DNA of 64,000 bases from Shiraia sp. slf14 (Eukaryota; Ascomycota; Dothideomycetes; Pleosporales; Shiraiaceae). The position numbers were made by a program, and so were the translations under genes. Location: contig AXZN01000024.1 of assembly GCA_000498155.1 (NCBI GenBank), positions 496,001 to 560,000 on the forward strand, in the 5' to 3' direction. Below are positions 1-12,052 of this stretch, piece after piece; positions within the stretch are counted from its first letter, which is position 1, and every line of letters begins with the position of its first letter. The notes beneath the pieces were generated by a model. It did no database searches. It saw only the letters and a program-made list of their open reading frames with translations, and was not told the origin of the DNA.

Positions 1-342
1 GACTGGGCTCATAGACCCAGCTTAAGTAGGCTGTGATGCCTGCTCTCCATAGCCTCAGTGACCTCAGTGCGAACCTGAGGCTTGCTACGATAGCAATGAA
101 ACATTCTTAACATCGCGATCAAACCAATTGCCACACTTTGTTCCTGTGAATCCATGACATGCCGGGAGTTGCTGGTGGGGTTAGTGGGCGTGAGCAAATG
201 ACGTGCCAAACGCGAACTGATGCTAGAGCGGTCAGATCATCGCGCCTGCCCTGCCAAGCCGTCGCGTCGCGTGGGTTGCACCTTGCACTTTTGGCGCCAA
301 CGTCAGCATTCAAAAGCTGACAGTGACCCCGACTAAAAGCTG
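1..342. other. Upstream region of ORC1
   Basis: There is no convincing gene here; short minus-strand frames have no recognisable content. The last 100 bases before the ORC1 start are GC-rich, carry two overlapping GTCGCGTCGCG-type motifs, and contain the palindrome listed separately. This is the likely promoter and 5' UTR of ORC1. The gene upstream lies outside the window. Confidence 0.6.
289..300. promoter_or_regulatory. E2F/MBF-like palindrome upstream of ORC1
   Basis: The sequence TTTTGGCGCCAA sits about 43 bases before the ORC1 start codon. Its core TTGGCGCC matches the E2F consensus (TTTSGCGC) and is a perfect palindrome. Fungal MBF/SBF-type factors control replication genes through related GC-rich sites. 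Placement before a replication gene fits, but the site is a motif match only. Confidence 0.35.
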
Positions 343-2962
343 ATGGCTCCCATTAAATCCTCGCGCGTACAAAAAGCTCGACAATACCTCACCGGCGGCG
401 CCGTTTTCCGCGAAGATTCAGACGACGAGCTTGGCTACGAGGACCACCCTTGGGAATGGATATACGACGACACCACCGGCGCCGATGATGCGCCAGCCAG
501 AGAGAATGCGACTCCCAGAAAACGCAAGGCCGCTCCAGACTCCCAAGGTCATCGCATAATTGGCGCTCGCATGGGCAGCTTCCAATGCAAAGTGGGAGAC
601 GCCGTACTGCTCAAAGCCGAGGGCAACCAGGCATGGGTGGGCATTATATGCGACTTTTACGACGACGTGGTCGACGAAGAGAAGATGGCCAAGTTCCTGT
701 GGTTCTCCTCAGAACGAGAGATTCGCAATCAAACCAAGAAGCGCACCGACTTCCTGCCTGCAAGTTCACTACACCCAATTCTCTGCTTGGCGACCATGGA
801 CTGACCGGCCTAGAATGAGCTGTACATATCGGCAACATATGACGAAAACCCTCTCGCTTCTATCAACGGCACTGCCAAGGTCTTTTCCCATGAAAAATTC
901 CGGCAACTATACCCGAATGGCCAGGTTAAAAAGTCGTCCAAGGACTATGGCAAGGTCTTTGTTTGTAGAAGAGGGTGCAACACCCGCACGACAACATACA
1001 CCCCTGAATTCATTTGGGAGGACATCTACAAAGGAGCCGATGATCTCGACGCCCTGGTGAAGCTTGTCGAGAGCCAGACCAAGTCGACTAGGGGCCGACC
1101 AAGAAAGCAAGTGCAACAAGACCGCGATTTCGTCGTGCCCGACGCGGATGATGACGGGATACCCAAGACACCGCGGAAGCGGCGGAAGCTCAATGATGCG
1201 ACCACGCCTACGTCAACCAGGAAGAGTCCCGCAGCCCGCAAATTCCTCACGCCGACGCACAAGAGGATTGTGATCAAGAAGCAACTGGAGTTTACGCCGT
1301 TGGGCACGCGCGTCTTGTCGCCATCGGCCCTTTCTTCCCCCTTTCAAATTGCCCGGAATCAACTCCATGTTTCATCGGTGCCGGCTGCTCTACCCTGCCG
1401 TGAAGAGGAGTTTTCGACTGTATACAGTCATCTGGAAGCTGCTATTACCGATGGATCAGGATCTTGTATTTACATCTCTGGAACACCAGGTACAGGTAAA
1501 ACTGCTACCGTTCGAGAGGTCGTGGCACAATTACATGCTTCTGTCCAAGCTGAAGAGCTGGACGATTTCATCTTTGTTGAAATTAATGGCATGAAAGTGA
1601 CAGATCCTCATCAGTCGTATTCTCTGCTATGGCAAGCTCTTCGTGGCGACAGGGTCAGCCCTTCCCATGCGCTGGAGCTACTCGAGCGTGAGTTTTCGAC
1701 GCCTAGCCCGCGCCGAGTGCCATGTGTTGTGCTCATGGATGAATTGGATCAACTTGTGACAAAGAACCAATCCGTCATGTACAACTTTTTCAATTGGCCC
1801 GGGCTGCGGCACAGTAGACTGATTGTCCTTGCTGTTGCCAACACCATGGACTTGCCCGAACGCACGTTGAGCAACAAGATCAGTAGTCGTTTAGGTACGT
1901 ACCAGCATTTTCCTCCTTAGATTACACCAGGATGTTGCAGTTGGCTTTTGCATGTCCACTATAACCTCCCATGTGTCCTTCAAACTCAATGACTGCACGG
2001 ACACTGCACAATGATCTACCACTCTATATTGCGCCGCAGTTATGAAACCCGGCAGTTCGGTTTCTCGGATACTTTACGGGCAAGGCTAACATGCGGCGCT
2101 ATTAGGCCTTACGCGCATCACATTCCCAGGCTATACGCATGAGCAACTGATGCAAATTATTCAATCCCGTCTAGAGGGCGTCCCTGGACATATCGTACAA
2201 CCCGAGGCTGTTCAGTTTGCAGCACGGAAAGTTGCTGCTGTCAGCGGGGATGCTCGTCGCGCTCTAGACATCTGCAGACGAGCCGTGGAGCTTGCAGAAA
2301 CCCAGGCCATATCCCAAGACCAAGACGATGAGGCACAGCCTGCAACGCCGAGTAGAACCGGTCGGGGCAAAGGCAAGCCCCTTTCAACCTCACAACACCT
2401 TGCTGTGCCTACTGATGGTGACAACTCATCAACAAAACGTACGGGCGCGGCGGGGATACGAAAAGGCGTAGTCACAATCACAACCATCAAACAAGCGATC
2501 AACGAGGCCACAAGCAGCCCCTTGCAGCAAGCGCTTCGTGCATTGCCCCTGGCATCAAAGGTGTTTCTTGCGGCGCTGCTGGCCAGAATTCGGCGGACAG
2601 GTATCGGTGAAGCTGTACTTGGTGATGTTGTTGATGAGGTGAAAAGACTCGGTCTCATGAGCCAATTACAACCGGTGCACGACTACCTCCTTACTCAAGG
2701 AGCAGACAGCAAACAAGACATTTACCAGGGTGACCAGGCAGAACCACCTACACCGTCGAAACAAATATCCAAGCAGAGAGACGCCGCAAGAGGCCTTGGG
2801 CTTTCACTTGCAGCTACAGAGCTTGCAGAAGCAGGCCTCATAGGCGTAGAGTCTCGGCATGGTGAGCGCGTTGGTCGAGTTCGCCTAGGTGTTGGTGAGG
2901 ACGAAGTGCGGCTCGCTTTGGGAGAAGACGAATCCGTCAAAGGTCTTGGATTCGGGTCATAA
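343..2962 (+). CDS. ORC1: Origin recognition complex subunit 1 (ORC1)
   Basis: This is the largest ORC subunit. It binds replication origins and, with Cdc6, loads the MCM helicase in the nucleus. The model has three exons: 343-759, 814-1894 and 2106-2962, giving 784 aa, normal for the family. A BAH domain covers about residues 75-215 and is split by intron 1. A basic linker follows, then an AAA+ module with Walker A GTPGTGKT (about 362-369) and Walker B VLMDELD (about 445-451), sensor region VANTMDLPER, and a C-terminal winged-helix region. Intron 1 (760-813) has a GC donor (GCAAGT), a CTGAC branch site and TAG acceptor; if retained it puts a stop in the BAH domain. Intron 2 (1895-2105) is GT-AG and 211 nt long. 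The start is the first ATG of an open exon reading MAPIKSSRVQKARQYL. Confidence 0.94.
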
Positions 2963-5338
2963 ACATCCCATCGCAGTTTCCACGCCTCGCACCTCACTCA
3001 TCCTTCGTTACCTCCAGCCCGGTTCCCATCCGGTCAACCCCTTTCGCACCCATCCAATATCCAACACGCATAGCGTCTGGCGTCCTATATCCAAATAGAA
3101 GATAATAATATACCCTTCCTTCCACAACATGATCCTTTCGCCCATCTCGCATGCATGCATGTATCATATGTCCTGTCAAAAAACGGCTATATTCCCCCCA
3201 GACCAGATGCACAATTCCCCATATTCTGTTTCGATTTTGTGTTTTTTTGTTTTTGCCTTTCATGCAGCCAGCTCCACCCTTACCCTTGTCTTTTCTTTCC
3301 CTTCTTCGCTTCCACTCGTCGGGACTTTACGCCACACCAATCATATTCCTTGACACACTTCGTACTTATCCCTTCCCTTTGAGGTTCCCTTTCTGTGCCT
3401 CCTCGCCGAATGCGAATCCCATCCCTGCACCATTTCTTCACCGGTGGATATGTCAAGTGACGGCCCGGACACATGGGGCGCAGGGCAGGACTTGACAGGG
3501 TGGGGTAGGGCAGGGAAGGGGAAGTTTGTTTGTTGTTCTTGGGCACGAGCACGGGCGTGGATGAGTAAACACAAAGTAAGGTAGGAATCGTAGCATGTTT
3601 TTTTGTTTTTCTGTGGGTTTGGGAGTTGTGGGCGTTTCGGCATGGATTTAGCCGTGCCGTTTGCGTGGAAGGATATACCTAGACCGAACATGAAAGGAAT
3701 GCGGATACTCGGATGTGAATGTCGATGGAGATGAGATGGACTCGATCCAACAGATTCAGCATGCGAGCGAGGATGTTCCTAGTCTTTTTTTCGCGAAATG
3801 GTTTGGGGTGTACACGATAACACAACAACCCAACCCAGTCCAACACGATATACAAAACATCATATACATCTACCACATCAACCCAACGCCGTCGGAGTTG
3901 GCCATCGTTCCAACGCACTCCCACGACTCAAGTTAGATGCTAGGCTAGTGTGCATTCCAGATGCCAAGCTAGATGCCAGATGTTGGAGGACTCATCACTC
4001 ATGTGCAGAGATGATGTACACGACTATGCAGATGCAAAAGTCAAATACGCCACGACTTTCGACTTGGGGCTTCGAACTTCTAGACTTCGATTTGAGGCTT
4101 GAGTTTTGAGGGGTATTTGTGTTACCGTTTACTCGCATACATTTACATATCCATGAACATGCTGGACTGGCTGCGTTGGGTTGGCTTGAGTGGCTGGTTT
4201 GAGTGGCTGTATGTATGGATGGATGTAAAGAAAGCCAAATCCATGTATGCGTTCATGCATGGAAGGGTAAGGTAGCATCTCTGTGCTGTTCTCCGTCTGC
4301 CCTATTTACAACCTCCAACTTACAGCCTTGTCCTTGCCTGTCGTGTGTCCTCTAACCTTGTTCTGTGTATGTATTGTAACTACTCTACCCTACACTGCAC
4401 TACACTACATGACGCACTTTCTCAGCCCTGCGCCTCGCCCCATCTTCTCCAGAGCATTTACTTCCTCACTTCTTTACTCGTTCACTCACTTAGTACTATA
4501 GTCTACATAGGATGCCTTAGACTCGACATACCAAACCCCTCCATCCCCATCCTCCCCTCTTCCTTCTCATCCCACCCACCTCCCTACCAGCCTCGTACCC
4601 AAACATCCGCCATGCCGTGCACCTCCACACAACCCCGCCCCCATGCACACACACGTACACATACATACACATACCCCGATAACGCACCACATGCACACCC
4701 ACATACACCCACATCTCAGCCCCGAAAATCCAGCCTACTCCCCACACCAAGCCCTACCATCGTATCTGCGAAACCTTAAAGACAATGTTAACTTTGTTCA
4801 ATTAATGTTGTGTGAGTATTGAGTCTTGGGAGTGAGTGCGGCTGAGTGAGGGGTTGGGTGGAGGCATACTTATTCTTGTCTTGGGGTCGCTGTGATGGGA
4901 TGGGATGTGTGATGTGATGCAGGGAGGGTGGTATTGGGGCTTGTGAGGTAGAGGGGAAGGTGGAGATGGAGGGGCTTAAGGACTGGGTGGGAGGGGTTAG
5001 AGTTTCAGCCTTGTAGGGCGTGTGGGTGGGGATCGGAGATGAGGGGTGCGTGGCGGTGGTGTGGTGTGGTGGGATGGATTGTGGTGTGGCATGGACTGGT
5101 GTGGTAGGGAGAACGTAGATGGAGCATTATATCGATTTATGGATTATATATGTTTTGTTTTAACGGTACGGTGAGGTATACATTACATTCTATCTTTACT
5201 TTTACTGTCGAATTATTAAAACAAGAATAAACTAAAAAGTTGCGAATCACCGGTATGTGGAACACCCACAAGAGTGCAAACACATTCAGTTCGAGTACCA
5301 TCGAAAGTTGAAAACTTGAACTATACAGTATAGTTTTT
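2963..5338. other. Intergenic region with skewed base composition
   Basis: No gene is recognised in these 2.4 kb between ORC1 and the DDHD gene, which converge. The region is pyrimidine-rich at 3200-3450. At about 4520-4740 it is almost free of G on the plus strand and C-rich. At about 4850-5110 it switches to a G-rich block with many GGG runs. The open frames here look like composition artefacts. It must hold the 3' UTRs of both genes. Confidence 0.6.
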
Positions 5339-8192
5339 TTATCCCCCAACACCGCCTTTCTTCTTCACAGCTCTCATCTCTACTAAACTTCCCTCACGTC
5401 CTACCTGCCTCCCTACCTCGACAACCACAAACCGTACAAAATCCTTACTTATCCAATAACTTGAATGTGCACCTAACATGGTCAAATACTGAATCTCTAG
5501 CGCTCCTCCTCCATATTTCATGTAATAATCAATCTGCCCATTGTCATTCAGTAGATAAGCCCGGCGCTCTGCAATCTCTTCGCGTGTAAAGTTGTGCGTT
5601 TCAAGTTCGACATTGGAGGGGAGGCGTGTCACTGCTGGTTTATTTGAAGATGCTTGGGCATTTGAGGAACGGCGGAAGGGAAGCGAGAAGGAAAAGTAGG
5701 AGGTAGATGCAGAAGGAACGATGGCGGGCTTCAAGGTGCTGGCGTAGTTGGCGTCGACAGTTGCATTGAGGCGGCAGGCTACGGGGTCATAAGGATTGAT
5801 GATGTTGTATATGTTGTCGACAGCTATACAGCCGTATGTGCCTTGGGAACTGGCGACACCAGGCATTGCATAAGAGTCCGCACCTGGTTTCTCCTTGTCG
5901 CGTCGGGGAAGGAGATTGGCGTTCTTCATCATGAGGAATAGACCAACTGGGCTACCGCAGACGAATAAATCTGTAGTATTGAAAATGAAATGGTCATCGG
6001 GAAGTTTATCTTCCGGGAATGTAGGATCACTGAGATGCGGGTCTACTTGACTTGGTTGTTGGCTCAAGATGTCAATAGCCATAACAGAACCAAGTGAGTG
6101 AGCTATGAGATGCACTCGCCCATATTCCGAGAAACCGGGATTGTTGTTACACCATAATCGATACACACGGTTGGCTTCCTGGATACATGCTGACACCATT
6201 TTGGGGTTGTGTAGTGGCGAGAGGTAATAGGGAATGTCAAGCATAACGTCGCTTACAATACCTCGGACAGAAGGTAGGGTATCGGGAGTGATATCTTTGA
6301 GAGTGTACTTATTTGCAGAAGGATCATCTGGTAAGTTGGCGTCGGTGTCGCCCATGTCAAGAGAAACGCGTGAACGCCAGTTAACCTATGCTCTGTCAGT
6401 GTTTATAACATAAATGAGGAATTAGACGTACCGGCAGGACCATGATCCCTCCCATATCCTTCCGTAACTGCCTTTTCACATCTGTTGTCCCAAGCTCTAC
6501 ATTTACCTCACGCCTGAATCCATTCATTGCATGCGTAAAATGGAATGTCTCCATGCGTTCAGACAGCTTCTGACCGATACCATGAATCACCAGTACAAGA
6601 TCAGTGACCTTCGGCCTTTCTGAAAGTGCAAGATCGGCATCAAACTTTTGCCTTCGGTTGGGCGGTGCGCCTGCTTGAGCTGTTGAAACACCAGCGTGGG
6701 CAGCTTGAGCTTTGGGCGAATTTTTGCCAGGGTGCAATTTATCCCATTTTTCTTGATCGAAACCTCGAACTACACAGATGCCTATTGGTCTGCCCTTTCG
6801 TATGTAATTTGCTAGCGGACGTCGGCCATAGTAATCAGAAGGTTGTAGGGCTGGCTTCAAGATATATGCTTCCTTGTCGTTTGCATATATGACACCAGCT
6901 TTCAGATAAGAGTGTTTTCTGCCATCGACAGAGTACTCCAAGTCTCCAGCAGCCTTGTTATCCGGACCATCAGGACCAGTTGAGATGTCGATGAGATCGC
7001 ATACATTTTCCACAATGTCCTTTCGCTCTTGTTCCGGGTCTTCCTCTTCCTGGGGCATGGTACTCTGTACCAAGCCAGTACTTTGCATCTGCTGTGAAGT
7101 TGATGGTCGACTGCTAGGCTTTGGCGGCCTGTCAGGCCACAATTTATGGAGAATTTTCATCTCGCCATACGCACCCACCTCGACTGCGCTATTCAATTCG
7201 TCAATCCATGTTTGTGTCCATGGCCGCAATTCAAGGTAGCCAGCTTCGAGCATGTTGGCAACCTCAACCTCAACAGGCATCATGGTGTCTTGATAGAACC
7301 ACGAGCCTCGCACTATTTGCGCAATGTCGCTGAGGGGAGACCAATATATGGGCTCCATGCGTATAGACTCGGCGTCCATTACCACTTGGTGCAGTCGTGA
7401 CACGCCAACAGGTACCTTGGCCGATGGACCTTCCTTGGGCTTAGATGTGTTTCGAGTCGGCCCCTTGTCCTTAATACCTGGTAAAGCAGGTTCCATATCA
7501 TCATCCCATCTGTAACTGTCATGTTCCTGTACTGCTGGCCGACTAGAGCCGGCCGTTGTTGTAGGTTGATTCCAAGCCTTTGATACATTCCCGCGAGAAG
7601 GCGCACGGATGAAAGGGGTTCCTGTGGTGGTAGGCTCGAGAGGCGAGATTTGGCCTGGATCGAGAGCCTTGAGCGATGTGCTCAATGGTGGGCCCTGGCT
7701 GCCACCACTGGAGCCAGGCCTTCGTCGATCTGCCAGCTCAGCAGATGTCGAGTACTGACCCCTACTTGATGATCTTGTTCCTGCTATATCCTTGCCATGA
7801 GACGAACGGTCTTCAGTGGAAGCACTGCTGCTTCCTCTCTTTCGCTTCAACCGTGCAACAGCTGGGTTGGTGGGAGTGGCCCTGCCACTTGCGTCCTTCT
7901 CCCCCAGCTCCTCATTATGTTTTAAGATCTTTTTTCTCAGCTCGAGCCATGCTTCGTTGATCGCATCGTTGTCGTAGGCAGAGAACGGCCGTGGTGGTTG
8001 TTTCTTGCCTGCTGCCGAACCGGTGACAGGCGGTGGAATGGGTGAGAGCGGATCATCGATAGCGAGTGGCGAGGTATAGAAGTACCGTACGGATATTTCA
8101 GGGGGCGCTTCTTGCGAGTGCACTATTTCGCGAATATACTGGTTTGCGTGCGAGGACAGTGTTGGTTCGTTGCCTGCCATCTGGCTCGACAT
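5339..8192 (-). CDS. DDHD-domain phospholipase (PA-PLA1 type)
   Basis: Intracellular phospholipase A1-like protein related to mammalian DDHD1/DDHD2 and yeast YOR022C, which act on phosphatidic acid and other lipids at mitochondria, ER or Golgi. Two exons on the minus strand (8192-6432 and 6385-5339) are joined by a 46-nt GT-AG intron (6386-6431), giving 935 aa. The N-terminal region has YFYTSPLAIDDPL and a long Ser/Pro-rich disordered stretch. LVLVIHGIGQKLSERMETF opens the lipase core. The nucleophile is Ser684 in AHSLGS. The C-terminal DDHD domain shows INPYDPVACRLNATV and LGAHSSYWISKDF, with the expected Asp and His residues. The start is ATG at 8192. The call is firm at family level; lipid specificity is not visible. 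Confidence 0.92.
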
Positions 8193-8499
8193 GGGTCAAT
8201 GGACTGGGCGAGGCACTGCAGATGGCATGTAGGGTTTTTGGAAGGAAAGACAGTGCGATAGAATTACGGTCATGTCATCTCATAACGAACACGCGTTCTT
8301 TTCTTCATAACGAACTCTTTTCAGAGCATAGAAATTGCAAATGGTAGCCTTGGGGGCCCACTACCTCATGGTGATTGTTTTGCCATGCCACCTGAATGCG
8401 GTGACGCAGTCGCACGCTAATCCGGCGCCCGGACATGTGAACAGACCACACACCAAGTCGGCGGTCCAATCCGACCATTCCATTTCTAACCAGATGCGG

Positions 8500-8645
8500 T
8501 CCACTTATACGAAGCCCTATAAAAGTACAGTGCGGAAGACGACAGATAATAATACACATGAACGTTGATGGTTTTAGAAAGCCTTGTAGGCTTCAGCTCA
8601 TTGTATCATTGTAATAATACTCCACTTCAAAAAGGTGTGTTCTAA
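8500..8645 (+). mobile_element. MITE-like element, fragment (copy 1)
   Basis: This copy shares the family core: a GGAAGACGACAGATAA-type block, then GTTTTAGAAAGCCTTGTAGG, CTTCAGCTCATT and CTTCAAAAAGGTGTG. The left terminal repeat is only partly recognisable (ACTTATACGAAGCC) and the right one is lost. No coding capacity. Confidence 0.6.
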
Positions 8646-8756
8646 ATAGCTCTAACCAATCACGCTCTACTTTTGCCGTTGTGAAATATAATTGCCAGAC
8701 TCCATCCCAATCGCTAAGCAAAGGGCGATTGCGTGAACTTGGTAAGCATCACGCTT

Positions 8757-9008
8757 CGAGGAACTCGTTTCTATTAAGTCGAAGCCTTTATGAAACTACG
8801 CCGCAGAAGACAACAGATAACAATACACAAGAATGTTAATAATTTTAGAAAGTATTGTAGGCTTCAGCTTATTATAGCATTATAGTTATACTCTGTTTCA
8901 AAAAAAAAAAAAACAAACAAAGCGTGTATCTCTGGTGCGCTATCATAAGCTTACGATGTTCGCCGTTAATCTGTCAAGGTTCCACTTATTAAAAACGGGC
9001 TCTTTCGT
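8757..9008 (+). mobile_element. MITE-like element with terminal inverted repeats (copy 2)
   Basis: A roughly 250-bp non-coding element. The left end (8757-8786, CGAGGAACTCGTTTCTATTA onward) is the imperfect reverse complement of the right end (8979-9008, TTCCACTTATTAAAAACGGG within it). The internal core matches the other copies: GCAGAAGACAACAGATAACA, GTAGGCTTCAGCTTATTATA, and an A-run. No target-site duplication could be called by eye. Confidence 0.7.
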
Positions 9009-9222
9009 GTTCACTGACACTTCTTGTGAGAAGGGCAAGCCTCGTGAGACTTGGACATCATAATAACACTTAGGATACAGCATATATATATTTATCTATG
9101 TTCCATGGATCCACCGAGGTTGAGCCGAGCAAGATTCAACTAATCTGGTGAATACGCCAAGACAATTTCACGCCCACTACACACCAAATTACCAACCAGA
9201 ATTTACTATATAAATCTGTTGA

Positions 9223-11730
9223 ATGAGTAACTCAAATTCACCACCCATCTCTTGCAGTAAATGAGCTGCGCACGGATACACCATGGAGCCGTGCCGCATG
9301 CTCATGCTCCACCCTCTCTGTATATCACCCTGCTGTCGCACTCCATAGACACAATACAGATCACCACTGCCTCAACTCGTTGCAGCAACTTAATGATCCA
9401 ACAAAATCATTTGCCTTTCCAACAAAATCAAACACAACGTCTTCCTCTAACGTTGAGGTAAACCCCTTCACCACCAAGGCCTACAGTGCCAACTACTTCG
9501 TCCTGCGCAAAATGGCGCAAAATCTTCCTGTCTCGCAGCAAATTCCTCGGCTACTTTCGACCATAAAGCAACACAATATTGTAGTGGTTGTTGGTGAGAC
9601 GGGCTCGGGCAAGACTACACAATTACCCAAGGCGATATTGCTCGACGATGAGTTTAGAAAGAGCGGCAAGAAAATTGCTCTCACTCAGAACCGCCGCCTA
9701 GCGGCCCAGTTGGTAAGTCGCCTCGAGCCTGACTTCAAAGAAGCGCTAATCATCGGTAATCATAGGTCGCCGGCCGGATCGCAGAGGAGATGGATGTGCA
9801 AGTTGGTACTGTTGTCGGTCTGAAACATAGAGGCCGTGACCTGACCAACCGCGGAACCCGCCTGGAGGTCCTCACAGATGGTTAGTCAATCAGTATATGC
9901 GATAAGCTGTCATATTTTACTTACCATATATTAGGCTCGCTTGTTGCGGCTGCAAAATCCGATGTCGACTTGCAGAATTACGGCGCGATCGTCATCGATG
10001 AAGCGGACCAGCATACTGTCCCGACCGATCTACTACTCGGTCTCTTAAAAGGGCTTGCAGCGAAAAGGAAAGATGATTTGAAAATCATCATTATGTCTGC
10101 TACCATAGATGCGGACATTTTTTCGAAGTTTCTACCTGGCTCCGCACTTGAAAAGGTCAGTGGTAGACCACACAAGGTGTCCATGTTGTACCTAGCGGAG
10201 CCGCCCACGGATGACACCATCGTGAAGACCATCTTGCAGGTGCATTTGACTGGCCGAAGTGGCAACATTCTGGTGTTCGTATCCGGCGAACGCGAAATTC
10301 ACCAGATCATTAAGAAGGTCCAGAAAGCGCTCAATGGGCCCACAGCCCGATTAAGTCCTCTGACAATTGGACCGCTTGAGTGCTGGCCACTATACGCCAC
10401 ACTCTCCCCGGAGGCACAGGATGATGCTGTGGAGACCATTTCGCCCGCGCCGCGAAATGGCTTGCTTGGCCGAAAACTTCTGGTTGCAACGAACATCGCA
10501 GAAACGTCCGTGACTCTTACGGGGGTCACTCATGTCATCGACTCCTGCAAAGTCAAAAGTAAAATCTGGAATCCGCGCAATGAGTCATGGTGTCTCCGTG
10601 AGCTGTGGATCAGCAAAGCCGTAGCTCGGCAACGCGCTGGCAGGGCAGGTCGAACGAGACCTGGCATGGCATACCGCATGTGCACGGAAGGTGGGTTCCA
10701 CGAGCAAATGTTGGAGCGTCCTGTGCCTGCTATCTTGGAGGGCGATATGCTCAGTGAATGTTTGAGCATCTTGAAAATGGGTCGAAGTCCGCTCACATTC
10801 CCCTACATTGTGGCACCAGCGACCGAAACGGTAGCGAAAGCGCTGGAGATCCTGTATCTTCTGGGAGCCGTGGACGCGAGAGGCCAAAGCCTCACTCCTC
10901 TTGGAGAGGATATCACGAGCCTTCCCGTCGATGTCTACTCTGCGGTCGTGTTGCTGGAAAGCCCGCGATTTGGTTGCTCGGATGAGATGATCTCCTTGGT
11001 CTCGATGATTGAAGCCACCGACGGAGGCAGTAATTTGTTCAGCAATCCTTCCGATGCCGAAGAGAAAGCGGCGATCAAGGCTATCCGAGAACAGTTCCGT
11101 CATGGCAGCGGCGATCATATTACTCTCTTCAATATCTATATGTCTTGGAAAGCAGCCTGCGCGGCCAACAAAGCTAACGAATTCCTATCGAAGAACAAGC
11201 TTAAGGGGAGTGTCTTGCGATATGCAGATCAGATCCGCTTGCAATTGTTCCGCACGCTGGCGGATATCAAGAACACCAAGAACTTCAAGGCCTGGCAACT
11301 CAACTATTTAGATGCGACTAAACCAGGCTACCATGTCCAAATGTTGAAGGCTCTTGCGGCAGGCAATCATCTACGAATAGCCAAGCGCGAATCCTCGAAA
11401 GAGCCGAGATCATATGTGACCGTCCGACACGGCGCTCCAGCGAAATTGACAGCCGACACAAATCTTGGTGCTGTATCTCGTGGCAATGAATGGGTTATCT
11501 ACAACGAGTTTCATAGTGACGGCGTCTCTAAACACACTATACGTCTCGTTTCAGCAATTGTACCCGAACTCTTCATTTCTGCACGACCTGATTACTGGTG
11601 GGACACAGAGTTCCTGCCAGAGGGTCAAATTCGAGACCAACTGGTCAAAATCATCGCTGGCATGACTGGCAACACTGAGGAGTTCATTCGTGGAGGCATG
11701 CCAAAAAATCCTGCAAGCGGACAATCCTAG
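9223..11730 (+). CDS. Divergent DEAH-family (Prp43/Prp22-like) RNA helicase
   Basis: SF2 RNA helicase of the spliceosomal/ribosome-biogenesis DEAH group. Proposed exons: 9223-9256 (tentative), 9360-9712, 9766-9880 and 9935-11730, giving about 765 aa, the size of Prp43. Motif I is GETGSGKTTQLP. Motif Ia reads TQNRRLAA rather than TQPRRVAA. Motif II reads DEADQHT rather than DEAHERT. Motif III is SAT, motif V TNIAETSVT and motif VI QRAGRAGR. A helicase-associated (HA2) region and a C-terminal OB-fold follow, so the protein is complete. The start is uncertain: homology (VNPFTTKAYSANYF) begins upstream of the first in-frame ATG (9512) and the frame is open without an ATG back to 9227. A 34-nt first exon from ATG 9223 with a 103-nt GT-AG intron solves this. 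Probably a paralogue, not the essential Prp43. Confidence 0.83.
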
Positions 11731-12052
11731 TACCGAATGACTACAACTGCCAATAGTTTCGTTCTCTGGTTTTCTTTTCTACATGCTATTGATTGAGTTC
11801 TCTAGCTTCTTTTCTACATGCTATTGATTGAGTTCTCTAGCTTCCTTTCTACATGCTATTGATTCGGTTCTCTAGCTTCTCTTAGATAGCTACTTTTAAT
11901 TTAATTTAATTTTCTATCTTCTCTCTTCTACCTCGGTAGCTCAGTCCTGCTCTTAGTTTGAGTGTATGACTAGGAATACTTGAAGTCCGCACGGTGTTTC
12001 TTTCTGCTTTAAAGCCAAAGACATGTCGAAAATGGGGAAACGAACGATGAGC
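11731..12052. other. 3' flank of helicase gene with short minisatellite
   Basis: No gene is visible. The stretch contains the 35-bp tandem repeat listed separately and then T-rich sequence with ATTTAATTTAATTTTC. It must also hold the 3' UTRs of the helicase gene and the convergent small ORF. Confidence 0.5.
11786..11881 (+). repeat. 35-bp minisatellite, locus A (about 2.7 copies)
   Basis: Units begin at 11786, 11821 and 11856, each opening CTATTGATTGAGTTCTCTAG (third copy CGG variant) and ending in CTACATG. The same unit, as 37- and 35-bp versions, forms the larger array at 13096-13522. The array starts 56 bases after the helicase stop codon. Confidence 0.9.

Larger units (their letters stand above)
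8193..9222. other. Repeat-bearing intergenic region
   Basis: No protein gene is recognised. The stretch is AT-rich and holds two MITE-like copies (8500-8645 and 8757-9008, listed separately). A TATATAAA box at about 9207-9214 lies just before the proposed helicase start, so the last 150 bases may be its promoter. Confidence 0.55.

Noticed and set aside
1..22. Inverted repeat CTGGG...CCCAG at the window start
   Set aside because: Only a 5-bp stem at the cut edge of the window; cannot be told from chance.
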